NCBI GenBank assembly: GCA_029959085.1
Contig: JARWIR010000042.1
Location: 5,674,544 to 5,738,543 of the forward strand
From: Nemophila menziesii
Taxonomy: Eukaryota > Streptophyta > Magnoliopsida > Boraginales > Hydrophyllaceae
DNA length: 64,000 nt
Direction of reading: 5' to 3'
Shown: positions 44,396 through 54,686 of the stretch, one piece after another
Layout of the letters: each line of letters opens with the position of its first letter
Position numbering within the stretch: the stretch's first letter is position 1
Made by a program: the position numbers and the translations under genes
Notes under the pieces: model-generated
Told to the model about the DNA's origin: nothing
Seen by the model: the letters and a program-made list of their open reading frames with translations, nothing else
Database searches by the model: none

Positions 44396-45592
44396 ATGAC
44401 TAATAGAACAACAATTTTATCTAACAAGAAGGAGGTGAAGAGTAACAAGGGATTGGATTTAAACAAGAAGAAATCAATTAACAAAGGTTCTAGTTCTAAA
44501 TCAAAGGGTAAAGATAAAGTAGAGAAGAGTGGGATACCTTTGTTTGATCGTAATGGGAAAAAGCTTTACTATTATGCAAAGGAGAAAACTCAACCTCAAC
44601 AAGTTCTTATACCTAAAGAGAAAGTGGATACTTCAAGGGCCCTGAAGACTTCTGCAGAGAAACAGTTAAAAGAACTACCTTTTGCTTATGAGAAAGTATT
44701 CAAGGAAGAAGTTGGAGATGGAGAATACAAGAGATTCTTAGAGCTTGGTGAGAAATTGGGTTGGTCTACGTTCATGGTAAGACGTTCTGAACTATGTCAT
44801 GAGTTAGTTTTGGAGTTCTATTTAGGCCTCTTTAGCCGAGATAGTAATTGTGTTCCGATTAGAGGAAAGCTAGTTCCTTTCACAGTTGAGGAGATTAGAA
44901 ACCACTTCAAGTTTAAGAAATTGAAAGGTTTTTGCAAATTTGAAGAAGCGGTTGCAAAACGAAAAATCTTTGATGAGGAATTACTTTTTGAGCATGTTTT
45001 AGACAAAGAGAAAGTGCAATCACATAAGGGAGAATTGAAGTCACCTTGGCCTTACAAATATCTTCAAGCGGATGTTAGAATTTGGCACAATTTCCTTGTC
45101 CCTAATATTATTGGAAACACACGAACTTTGGATGTGATTATGAAGTACGCTCTACTTTTGGACTGTATTTTGAGAGGAGAAGAAGTTGATGTGGCACAGT
45201 TGATCTATGAGGAGGTGATACGATTCTCGGTCTCTCCTAAATCAGTTTATAATGTTAAATTTCCTACTATGATCACGTGTCTTGTGCGAAAAGCGAATGT
45301 TACATTGGGTGAAGAAGAGAAACTCGAGTTTAAAGGGAGTTATATTGATAATGCTTGGATCAAGGATATCTTTCGAAGAGCGAGTTCTATGCAAGTCTCG
45401 AAAGAAGAAAAGGAGCAAAATTGGCAGGAGAAGATGGATGAGCGTTTAACGAAATTCGAAGCAGCTCAAACTTCCTTAGTCAATGATGTGGCACAAATCA
45501 ATGCTAATCAAGTGCACATCATGAAACTCCTCGAGCAATTAATGAAAGGTCCAGCAATTCCAACCTTGGATATCAATGATGCGAGGCAATAG
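44396..45592 (+). CDS. Athila ORF3, plant transposon protein (element D), intact
   Basis: An open frame of about 398 codons starting MTNRTTILSN at 44396 (an ATG two codons upstream, at 44390, gives 400). It sits between pol and the 3' LTR, where Athila elements carry an env-like or extra gene. The N-terminus is basic and Lys/Ser-rich. The middle (LPFAYEKVFKEEV, GWSTFMVRRSELCHELVLEF, FTVEEIRNHFKFKKL, ADVRIWHNFLVPN, REEVDVAQ-like GEEVDVAQLIYEEV) matches the putative plant transposon protein family (PF20167 type) also seen in B. The C-terminus (KEEKEQNWQEKMDERL) looks coiled-coil. I see no signal peptide or membrane segment, so an envelope role is unlikely from sequence. Function unknown. Confidence 0.8.
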   Translation: MTNRTTILSNKKEVKSNKGLDLNKKKSINKGSSSKSKGKDKVEKSGIPLFDRNGKKLYYYAKEKTQPQQVLIPKEKVDTSRALKTSAEKQLKELPFAYEKVFKEEVGDGEYKRFLELGEKLGWSTFMVRRSELCHELVLEFYLGLFSRDSNCVPIRGKLVPFTVEEIRNHFKFKKLKGFCKFEEAVAKRKIFDEELLFEHVLDKEKVQSHKGELKSPWPYKYLQADVRIWHNFLVPNIIGNTRTLDVIMKYALLLDCILRGEEVDVAQLIYEEVIRFSVSPKSVYNVKFPTMITCLVRKANVTLGEEEKLEFKGSYIDNAWIKDIFRRASSMQVSKEEKEQNWQEKMDERLTKFEAAQTSLVNDVAQINANQVHIMKLLEQLMKGPAIPTLDINDARQ

Positions 45593-45679
45593 CCTCGAGA
45601 GTATGTTCTCTTTCTTCCTTACCATTTCTGTAAATATGTCTATCTGCTAATTTTAATTTCTGTTTTTCGAGTCTTTTTC

Positions 45680-45716
45680 GAGTCGTGGGGACACGACTCA
45701 TTTTTGAGTTGGGGGT
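45680..45716 (+). promoter_or_regulatory. Post-ORF3 hairpin of element D with polypurine-like motif
   Basis: GAGTCGTG-GGGA-CACGACTC (45680-45699), followed by TTTTTGAGTTGGGGGTGTGGGG. Perfect 8-bp stem, shared with B and C. Confidence 0.8.
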
Positions 45717-47152
45717 GTGGGGATTCGTTGTCTCTCATCTCCATTTTTCTGTTTTTAGGTGGAAATTAATTTTTCAATACATGGGAATTAGATGTAGAGT
45801 GTGTTTAATAGCTTGAAAGCATAAGCTCAGTAGATTAATGATAGTAAGTGATATGTTTATGAGCTATGTATTTGTATGCGTTGAGTATTTGCAGGAAAAC
45901 ACACGTTGATAGTAAAGAAAGGATTAGTAAGCAATGCGATAGAAAGTATGTTCGATCTCAGGGAACCTTGAGAAGTGTGTAGGCCGTGAGATCCAAGCTA
46001 GTTGAAAAACCATTTGATGAAAGTGATAAAGGTAAGAAAATGACTAAATTACATAGTGTAGAAAGTGATCAAGGCGGTTTTTACATATTTTTGAAACCTT
46101 TGAAGCCTTTTTATACCTTCTCACCTTGTGATTTTTGATTTTATATGCTATATCCTTCTCAGCCCCTTCTAGCCTTTCTAAAACTTTTTATTTGAAACAC
46201 ATTATAAGCCATATCCTTTAGATTTTAGGACTTTTCCATATGACCCGCACTCGAATCACGATGCATAGACAGTTGTTTTAGAGCTTGAGTTTGGGGTGAT
46301 GGGTCCACCATTATGGGAATTGATATTTTGTTGGGATTTTTTAGCTTATTAATTGTGCTTTGTGCTTTATATTGATGATGTTTCACAATTTTTATTGTAA
46401 CCCTTTGCCGGGGTAATAGTGAATGAAAAAGAAGTTTCGAGCTAAAATTGCCAACAAGGGCATTAAAAGAAAAAGAATTATATATATGAGAAAAATAGCG
46501 TGATATCTTAACATTCAAAGAGAGTCATAGCTATGAAAGAAAATTGATTTGAAAAGAAAAGAAAATACATATATTCAGACCGGCAAAGTGGATTTTTATG
46601 TGAACATCTAAAGCTTTACTTAGGTTATTGGGGATGCTAAATTATGCATCAAGGAATTCATTGGGTTGAGTGAGAAACGTTTTATGAGAGTAACTCAAGC
46701 TCTAGGGCGATTCGTTGATGGCTAGTGAGGAGAGAGCCAAAAGCTCACTCCAAATTATCCAAATATACTATCATACCGTCCCTAAGCCTACATTACAACC
46801 TTAAAGACCTTGTGATTCTTTGCTATGTAATTGAGAAGTGATTGAGCCATTAGAGAGTAGTTGAGTGGATCCTTGGATACTAGTGAGGTTTGACGAACAA
46901 TCTATAGCTCTCTTGGGGAACTGAGTAAAGTCCCAATCCCTCTTACATTGCGAAACTAATCTGATCTTGAATTCAAGCCGTGTTGACTGTGGATATGAGA
47001 AGTGTACAGGTATGTAGTTTATGAATATTATTGCATGAAATCTTCTGAGTTATGTGCTTTAGGATTATTCTATATATTCTGCTATGTTTTTTCCATTGTG
47101 TTGAAAATTTTATAAGTGTGTATTTATAGACTTCCCTTTGTTTTTATCTTTA
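45717..47152 (+). other. 3' untranslated region of element D
   Basis: Non-coding tail with the family blocks CATATGACCCGCACTCGAATCAC (46238-46260), GAGCTTGAGTTTGGGGTGATGGG (46281-46303) and GTGAGGAGAGAGCCAAAAGCTCAC (46725-46748). A minus-strand frame at 46225-46518 contains VDPSPQTQA and DSSAGHM, also found antisense in C. Confidence 0.65.
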
Positions 47153-47187
47153 TTGTATCGGGACGATACAACTTTGAGTTGGGGGTC
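47153..47187 (+). promoter_or_regulatory. PPT-proximal hairpin and polypurine tract of element D
   Basis: TTGTATCG-GGA-CGATACAA (47153-47171), then CTTTGAGTTGGGGGTCT, directly before the 3' LTR at 47189. Same stem as A and E. Confidence 0.82.
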
Positions 47188-47188
47188 T

Positions 47189-48726
47189 TGATGTCTCCTC
47201 ATTTGTGATAGATTTATGTTAGGATGAGACATCATTTTTAGTGTTTTAGAAGTCAATAATGTTGATTTTCTTGAGTTTTAGTGCACTTTCCTATTTTGTG
47301 TCTTGATTTGTAGAATTATTATTTTTAGAGCATATTGGGTTTAATTGTTTATTTAGTGTGTAGCTTTAAAGATAATTATGGAGATTAATTAGAGTCCAAG
47401 TCAAAAACAACAACAACTTATGGAAAGAGATTTGCATGGTAATTGGAGATAAGGAAATAAAAGCTAAAAAAATGGAAAAGGAAAAGCTGCCTAAATCTGG
47501 GATTCTGCATACACGTCCAAAGATGTGGGTTTTTACCTAAGAAATAGGCCGAATTTGGAGATTTCCTTCTATAGGGTCAAGATAATTATGTTGCGATTCT
47601 TTTGGTATCTTATGGAGCTCAATCCGACCAATAACGAAGAAGATATGCTCAAAACGGTCCAGCAGTGTTTATCTTTATTTCCATACGAATTTGAGTTGGG
47701 CTAGAAGTCCAATAACTTACCTCTTCCTCAAGAAAGCGAATTAGGTCTTCTAAACACCTATAAATACACCCTTATATCACTTGTAATTCTACCTCTCTTA
47801 ATCCTTGCTTAGTCCTAAACCTTATAATTATTCTTAGTCATTGTAGAGAGCAAGATGATGTCTTTTGTAATTTCTTTTAGTTTATTTCCTTCAGGTATGA
47901 ACTAAACCTCCCATAGCTTGGGTTTTGCATCATGTATAAACTATGAATTCTAATTCTTCTATCCAAGTTTCTTTGGGAATTATATGTTTTAATATGATAT
48001 TAGCTACTTATTTTATATTTGTTTATGTGTTTTGATTTAATGTCTTTCCTAGAACTGATCACTTTAGGATTGTTTTAATAGTAGTTAGATGGTCTCCTTG
48101 ACAGGGTGTTTAACTATTGAACCACCACATAATGTCTAGTGTCGATAGTAGTTCTGACAAAACATGCTTCTAACTAGATAGTCATTAGGGTTTGTTTTAA
48201 CCACCATATCACCAATTGATTGTAGTGTGCTGGATAGGGCCTTAGTGGCGTTTGATAACCCTATTTGAGTCCTCGTCTTGGTTGTGCCGTAGCCCCCTTA
48301 GTCGCTCTCAAGGTCTAAGATTGGGGAATTTAGAATCCTGACTAAGTATACCAAGCGCTAATATTCTCCCTTATGAACTAGATGTATAGATAGAATTAGA
48401 AGGATTAGTGCATACTAGCAAAACCTAAGCTATACTTCTCATCTCATATTTCTTAATCTTTTACTTTATTGTCTTTACTTTTCGTAGTTTTAATTCTTTA
48501 TCTCGAAAATCTATTTACTTTATTTTCTGTCTTTTAATTATTTACTTTTACTCGTTATTGTTTCCTACGCGATTAACACACTTAAGTCCCTGGGAACGAA
48601 CTCTACTTATCATTAAAACTTGCATACGTCCTGTAATACTTGCAGTACTGTGCCTGTCTAGGGTGAGAGTGCGTAGTTTTCCATACTTAAATTGATCTTA
48701 TTTTTATCACACCCTAGGCACCACCA
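47189..48726 (+). repeat. 3' LTR of element D
   Basis: 1,538 bp, TGATGTCTCC..GGCACCACCA, nearly identical to the 5' copy. It includes a 3-bp length difference in an ACA run near 47405. Confidence 0.93.
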
Positions 48727-48731
48727 ATTCT

Positions 48732-49795
48732 TAATCAGATGGGTTGCTTCATTGTGGGCGTTTTCAATAGAGTTCAATGTCATTGCGTCTCCTTGTTCTG
48801 AGGGCTCAACCTCTTCGCTCCTACGCGGTACTTTTGCGTCTAGACACAAGGTAGTGATGGTACAAGGAAACTTAAGGTTTTGCTGACTTGTAGGGATTTT
48901 CTCGAACGCCATTATAGTCTCGTTAATCACACGCGCAACATCTATCTCTCGATTCTCAGTAATACACTTAATGAAGATAACATGCTCCTTCTTCAACTCG
49001 GAAGTATGAGTAATACCAAAGAAGGTAGGGATTATGAATCTTGACCATACCTTAGCACAAGGTAACAAATAACTACTATAAACCTACCCAGCATATCTCT
49101 CACCATTCGGAATAAGGCGTTTCCCATGAACTAAAACTGTGTCCCAAAGAGATTCCCACTCAAAAGATGGGTCATTAAGTGTTTCAAAATAAGGACAAGG
49201 ACCAGCAAAGTTTGGCAATTTCAAAGTTTTGCGAATAAGTTCAATTGAGAAGGGTAATACCTTATCGCGGACAATGATTGAATGTTTATTCGAAAAGGCG
49301 ACTCCTTCATAAAAATCACGAACCAAGGTGGGAATAAAAGTAAGTTTTCTCTGTCTCAATTCAGTCCACCCAAACTTATCACAAGTAGTAGAATAACTCT
49401 TAAACTCGCTATTCATAATACCAGAAGGAAATATTCTCTCAACACCAAACTTCAAATAATTAATTCTGTCACTAACCTGATCAGGCCAACTCATGGCTAC
49501 CCTTTTGGGTTTGTGTGCTATAGCTTTTCTGCGTGGAGCTCGTGGTTATGGAACATGTTCTTTAGGAATTTCCTCTTCAATCTCTTCTTCTTCTTCCTCA
49601 TCAACCAAAGTAGGCTTAGCAAGAGTAGCCTTACTTGGGTTTTTTTCTCTTCATAGCAGTCTTAACCTCTTCAATCTTGCATATAGGACCCGCATCTGGA
49701 ATCTCAATAACTCTCTCTTATGTAGGACCAGGATTGTTTCTTGTTCTTGGGTTGTTTCATCTAGTATAACTGAAAGAATCTGTCCTGTTTGTCAT
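48732..49795 (-). pseudogene. ORF3 of element B, N-terminal and central part
   Basis: Minus strand, starting MTNRTDSFSYTR-stop at 49795, with further stops and a frameshift in the acidic N-terminal region. It is then open from 49494: GVERIFPSGIMNSEF, FGWTELRQRKL, LPFSIELIRKTLKLPNF and, after a TAG near 49084, LPCAKVWSRFIIPTFFG and NREIDVARVINETI. This is the same plant transposon protein domain as in D. The gene is cut at 48732 by element D and continues at 38830. Diverged from D's ORF3, so the two belong to different subfamilies. Confidence 0.8.
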
Positions 49796-50097
49796 GACTT
49801 CTCACTCCAAACTCAAAACTTCAAAAAGTCGAAAAGTAGAGAAAAGTTTCGATCTTTGATGTTTTGAGAGAAGATGAAGGTGAATTTATGTGAGATATGA
49901 GATGGGTGAGGTTTAATGTAAGGGATTGGAGAGGTTTAGTGGTTCAATTTAAGGTTTGGATGAAGAAAGAATTGGAAGAGAAGTGGTGATTTTATGAAGT
50001 TTTGGAAAGATCTTGAGTTGATTATGTGTTTTTAGGGAGAAAGAGGGTGATAATTGAGGATTAAAACCCGTTTTGATGATGATTTTCGGAGTGGTAT
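49796..50097 (-). other. Element B leader before ORF3
   Basis: Non-coding A/C-rich leader on the minus strand, ending GTTTTGAGTTTGGAGTGAG just upstream of the ORF3 start. The GC-rich array seen at this place in A, C and D is absent, probably lost with the pol region. Confidence 0.55.
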
Positions 50098-51597
50098 TGG
50101 TGGGGCCTAGGGTGTGATAAAATAAGATATAATTAACGTGCAATATAACACCCTAAAGCTACACGGTTCTGCAAGTATACAGATCGTATGCAAGTTTTAG
50201 TTAAAAGATTAAGATTCGTTCCGCAGAGACTACGAAGGTTAGGAGAATCTTATGCAAATACCAAGTGCAAATAACTTAAAGATAGGATGACTAAACGCAA
50301 ATAAAAGTAAAGACAAATAGATGTTTGTTTGATTTTCTAATTAACTACCTTAAAACTAAGAATTAAAAGACAGGAAATTAAATATGAAAGAGAAGTGATA
50401 TGAGAATATAGCTCGAGTTATTAGCATGCAATCCCCACTAGTTTTGTCGTTCTAAACATGTAAGGGTGAATTATGTAGTATTTCCCTAATCGGTCCCAAT
50501 TCGCTATCGGTAGTTTCAAATAGGATTTACCTGTGTCAATAAGGCTTCCTAAGCAAACTTTTCCTGTAATTGGTAAATAGTCACAAGAACTAAACCATAG
50601 TGATTATCTAGCTAGGTTGGGTTGTCATATCAGACCTAATACTAGACGTTATGTGCTAAGCATGCAATTAAACACCGTTGTCAATGGTGACCTAATTACT
50701 AGATGGTAATTCTAAATGGCGGCCGTCCACAATAACACAGAATATAAATCCAAACACATAAACAGAGAATAAAAACTGTAATTCTATTTAAAACATTAAA
50801 TTCCCAATTAGATAGATGTAAATCAAAACTAGGGTTCATACATATACGCTAAAACTCAAGCTAAAGAAATTTAGTTCATGAAAGAAAAGAAAGAAATTAC
50901 AAATCTAAAGGAAGAAGAAGACATTGTTGATGGCAGCTCCTTCCAGACTTCTCTCTTGTGTTGTAAGCTTCCTCTTGGCTTAAGGTTTCACCAAGGATGA
51001 TTTAAGAGTGTTAAGAGGCTGTATTTATAGTGTATAGGTTGACCTAATTCGTTTCTTGGAGATAAGGCCAAGTAATAGACTCCAAGCCCAACTCAAATTC
51101 ATAAGGAAATAAAGATAAACACTGCTGGACCGTTTTGGGCATATCTTCTTCGTTATTGGTCGGTTTGAGCTCCATAAGATACCAAAAGAATCGTAACAGA
51201 ATTATCCATGTCCCTATGAAAGAAATCTTCCAAAATCGGCTTCCTTGTAGGAGTAATTACCACTTCTTTAGGCGTGTGCTGCAGAAATTCAGATTAGGCA
51301 GCTTTTCCTTTTCCATGTTTTTAGCCTTTGTTTCGTTTATCTCCAATTACCATGTAAATCTCTTTCCATAAGTTGTTGTCTTTGACTTGGACTCTAATTA
51401 ATCTCCATAATTATCTTTAAAGCTTCACACTAAATAAACAATTAAACCCAATATGCTCTAAAAATATTATGTTCCTAAATCAAGACTCAAAATAGGAAAG
51501 TGCACTAAACTAATCTAAAATCAACCTATAAACTAATAACTAAGCCTAAAATGATGTCTCAGAAGTATATTTTATTATCACAAATGAGGAGACATCA
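50098..51597 (-). repeat. 3' LTR of truncated Athila-type element E
   Basis: 1,500 bp. On the minus strand it starts TGATGTCTCC (51597) and ends GGCCCCACCA (50098). A TATAAATA lies at 51029-51022 on the minus strand. It is related to, but distinct from, the LTRs of A, B and D. It has its own PPT on the upstream side, but no PBS on the downstream side, so it is a 3' LTR. Confidence 0.82.
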
Positions 51598-51665
51598 AGA
51601 CCCCCAACTCAAAGTTGTATCGTCCCGATACAATCAAAGTACAGAACAATAGGGTAGTCAAAGTT
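51598..51665 (-). promoter_or_regulatory. PPT-proximal hairpin of element E, and E-B junction
   Basis: On the minus strand TTGTATCG-GGA-CGATACAA (51633-51615), then CTTTGAGTTGGGGGTCT and the E LTR. Upstream only about 30 bp of E remains (TTGACTACCCTATTG, matching A at 27831). At about 51665 the sequence changes to B gag codons. Confidence 0.75.
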
Positions 51666-51667
51666 GT

Positions 51668-52549
51668 ACTCCAATCTTGCTCATTTATTACCGTTCTGTT
51701 TAAAATAATCTTTGCATGGACTGAAGCTACCTGTAAAAATCCACCACCACATAACAAATCGAGGTCTTTTCTTGATCCTCCATATAAGCCTTTATAAAAG
51801 ATTTTCATCTGTTGTTTTTCATTAAGGCCATGGTCAGGAACTCTTCTCAAACACGATTGCAATCTTGTCTAGCATCTTCCCAAAGTTCCATCTTGCTCTT
51901 GGACAAACGATGTCAGATCTACATGTGCATCCAATCTCATATTAGTCGGATAATAACGATCGAAGAACACTGTCTGTAATTCATCCCAAGTATTGATTGT
52001 TCCAGGTTCTTGCGAATCGTGCCACTCACTCGCCGCGTCTATCACGAAAAATATGAAATTAGCGAAGTACATCTTCTCTTTGATCACTCATTGAGTTATA
52101 TACGAATCGCAGATTTGCATAAACTTTTGAACTACACGAATAGGGTCTTCTCCAAGTGTTCCACAAAAGTTTCCAAAATTTTGAAATTGGGATAGCATAC
52201 CAGGATCAGGTCTATAACGTGCAACGTTGATATTTGCAGGACCAATACCGAGAGCAGAAGCGCGATAAGGAGCTTGTTCAGGACCATGTACAAACCATAA
52301 ATCATAATACTGTGGATGTTGATCTTGTTGCATAGGTGGATGATTTTGTTGATTATTAAAAACTGCATTAGGATTGAGTGGGGGATCGGGAATGATTGAT
52401 TGACCATTTGCATCACACTGAACACAAAGATTATCCACGTGATGAATGTTCAAATCCTCCATCTCTACTCTTACTCTCTTTGCCGGTTCTCTAGCTTCTT
52501 TTTCTCTTTTATTACTTTCTCGAATTAACCTCTCAGGGTTTGAGTACAT
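51668..52549 (-). pseudogene. gag: Athila gag (element B), truncated
   Basis: Minus-strand frame starting MYSNPERLIRESNKREKE at 52549, homologous to C's gag (PENLVREANKRKRDAK). It shows APYRASALGIGPANINV, YRPDPGMLSQFQNF, IDAASEWHDSQEPGTI and FFDRYYPTNMRLDAHV, then LLCGGGFLQV. In-frame stops lie at 52088 and 51869. The frame is lost at about 51668 (after VINEQDWSTT), where element E sequence begins. The CCHC knuckle and everything after it are missing. Confidence 0.83.
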
Positions 52550-52663
52550 GCACCAAACCTGTAAGACCTGAGAGAGAACAAAGACAAAGAAAAGCGTAAA
52601 ACTGAATAAAAATAAAAATTTAGTTAAAAGACTAAAGGATACACACCGGGGTCACACGCTACC

Positions 52664-52682
52664 GTCCCCGGCAGCGGCGCCA
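52664..52682 (-). other. Primer binding site of element B
   Basis: The minus strand reads TGGCGCCGCTGCCGGGGAC, 6 bp from the 5' LTR; same primer type as A, C and D. Confidence 0.85.
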
Positions 52683-52688
52683 AAAACT

Positions 52689-54213
52689 TGGTGGTTTCTT
52701 GTGTGTTCTAAAAATAATGCAATAAGGAAAAGAGAAACCACAACTGCAAGTGTACAGTTGTCCCAAGTAATATATGTGATAAACAAGTTCGATCCCAGGG
52801 ACGGATTGGTTGACTCTAATGCTATCGATTAGTGGAATAATTAACAATCTAAAATGCGAAAGTAAATTAAGTACTAAATAAATTATACTAGAAAGTAAAA
52901 ACGCAAGTAAAAGGAGGTAGACGCGAGAGAAACATAGTACTTGAGTCACGCTAGGGTTTTACCGTAATATTTTCTAATTAATGTTTCCTTTTTAAGGGTT
53001 GAGTTATTATTCTTACGCTAGGCGGGATTCTAAAATCTCTTAGCCCCCGTCAGGGTGGACCTAAAAGCTCTCCTACGGTCTTCTAAACCCCGTTAGGGTG
53101 ATTAAAACCACTTTCGGATGATTAAATCTTACCTCATTGGCTAATGGCTAGTCAAGTCTGTCAAGGACATTGGCGGATACCATCGATGATTACTTAGTTC
53201 TATACCCAAACCCCCCGTCAAGGTGATCCATACGCCTCTATATGGAATAGCCTAGGTACTATTACTTATTCCTAGTTCATGACGCTAAAAATAATAATTA
53301 AGTTCAAAGTAAAAACCAACGAAGAAACTCAATTTAAATTAAAATCCCAAATTGGAAAACACTAATTATTCAAAATCGGGTTCAACCCATGTTGCGATTC
53401 TCAAGTACAATAAAGACTTAGCTCATAATTGAAATTAAAATGAAAGAAGAAATTAAAATAATAGAATTCAGGCTTAACAGAAAGAGAATAAAATTAAAAG
53501 ACCTAATTAGGATGTTGGAATGGTTGTTGATTTGCAGATGTTGAAGTCTCCAGCTCTAGCTCTTTCCTTCTTCCTTGCTTCTGCCTTTTTCTCTGATGCT
53601 CTGACATTTTGAAAAGTGAATTGTGTGTAAAAAATAAAGTCTAAAAGCCTATATATATTATGAAAATCGGACTTGGGCTAAACTAAAAGAAAAATCAAAT
53701 ATTAAATGGCCCAAATCCACTCTTCAAGCCCAAAATCCCGTAACTGCTGTACACCCTTCACGAAAATGGCTGTAACTTTCTCAATATAACTCCGAATTGA
53801 CTCATTCAACTTGCTAATTCTTCGTAACTCGATAAGGTACGAATATTTTTCATAACTCAGAAGCTGAATCCATCTTTAAGTAGCTCGAAATCAGAAATTT
53901 TCATCAGCCTTCCAGATTTTCAGCTCAAATTTGTCAACTCCTCGAGATATTTCTTGTAGCTTTTGACTTCTTTACACGATCTATGACTTCTATTCTTGAT
54001 TCCTCTCTTTGCTAGTATTAGAAACCTACAAAATTTTCACTAAAAACAAACCATGTTACGCGCAAAAGTTTAATAAAAATCTAAAATACTAAAATCTAAG
54101 GAGAGAAAATAAAATATAGCATACTATTACTAAAAGTCTATCGGAATAGTCATGTAATCACCTAATTTGATGTCTCCTAAGGGCATATAAATAGAACAAA
54201 ATAGGAGACTTCA
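52689..54213 (-). repeat. 5' LTR of element B
   Basis: 1,525 bp. On the minus strand it starts TGAAGTCTCC (TGATG in the 3' copy) and ends GAAACCACCA. Four short CCC..GGG-type motifs (for example 53045-53060 and 53213-53229) match the leader hairpins of the other LTRs. Confidence 0.88.
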
Positions 54214-54218
54214 ATGTC

Positions 54219-54681
54219 GTATATTCTTGTGGTATAAACGGGGTCAAATGGGTTGCATGTGCAAAAGGGGAAAATAGAGTGACCCAAGATTACGACGTTT
54301 GCACTATCACATATGGAGTTACTTTTTCCGGCGATTTAGTCAAAATCATCAAGGTCGAATTCGGTAGTGGTTATTCAGTTTTTTTGATTATATGCAAGTG
54401 GAATACACCGACGAGGAAAAGAAAAAGAGGATGTCGGAAGATGGAGCAACCATAATCCACACGAGTTAATTTTGGTGGAGTGAGGAACCATGCATCTTAG
54501 CCACTCAGGCAAGAAAGGTTGTTTACATCGACGTGATATATGCAAGGAAGTCCCACAATGTGTGGGAATTTGAATGGGAAGTAAACGAGTAAACGACCGT
54601 CATGAGTGGTTTGCAGATTTATGGGGTGCGGATTCCATTTTGAATATCAGATATCCAATTACTATTCCTATATTTGATGTG
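54219..54681 (+). pseudogene. CACTA transposase remnant, 3' part (DUF4216-like)
   Basis: The plus-strand trace continues the remnant that ends at 35204: NGVKWVACAKGENRVTQDYD, ITYGVTFSGDLVKIIKVEFG and FLIICKWN, then in another frame EEPCILATQARKVVYIDVIY and VWEFEWEVNE. This order fits DUF4216, the domain following TNP2 in CACTA elements. Frameshifts and stops occur. Element C then enters at 54687. Confidence 0.72.
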
Positions 54682-54686
54682 ACTAT

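Larger units (their letters stand above)
38831..48726 (+). mobile_element. Athila-type LTR retrotransposon D, internally deleted
   Basis: 9.9 kb inserted in ORF3 of element B, with duplication ATTCT at 38826-38830 and 48727-48731. LTRs 38831-40365 and 47189-48726 differ at about 30 places by eye (about 98% identity). The interior holds gag, protease, the C-terminal tail of integrase, a GC-rich array, an open ORF3 and the structured 3' region. RT, RNase H and the integrase core are absent, so it can only have moved with enzymes supplied by another copy. Confidence 0.92.
35205..54213 (-). mobile_element. Athila-type LTR retrotransposon B, with nested insertions
   Basis: 19.0 kb on the minus strand between the duplication ATGTC (35200-35204 and 54214-54218). 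5' LTR 52689-54213, PBS 52682-52664, gag 52549 to about 51668, then a junction with element E. After that come ORF3 (49795-48732, continued 38830-38703 across element D), a 3' untranslated region with a Tourist-like MITE, and the 3' LTR 35205-36676. Protease, RT, RNase H and integrase are missing. The LTRs differ by scattered bases and by several indels. Confidence 0.88.

Noticed and set aside
44396..45592. Reading ORF3 as a retroviral envelope
   Set aside because: I see no signal peptide, cleavage site or membrane anchor. Only the position resembles env.
48692..48886. Plus-strand frame spanning the end of the D 3' LTR
   Set aside because: It crosses the boundary between element D and element B and is opposite B's ORF3.
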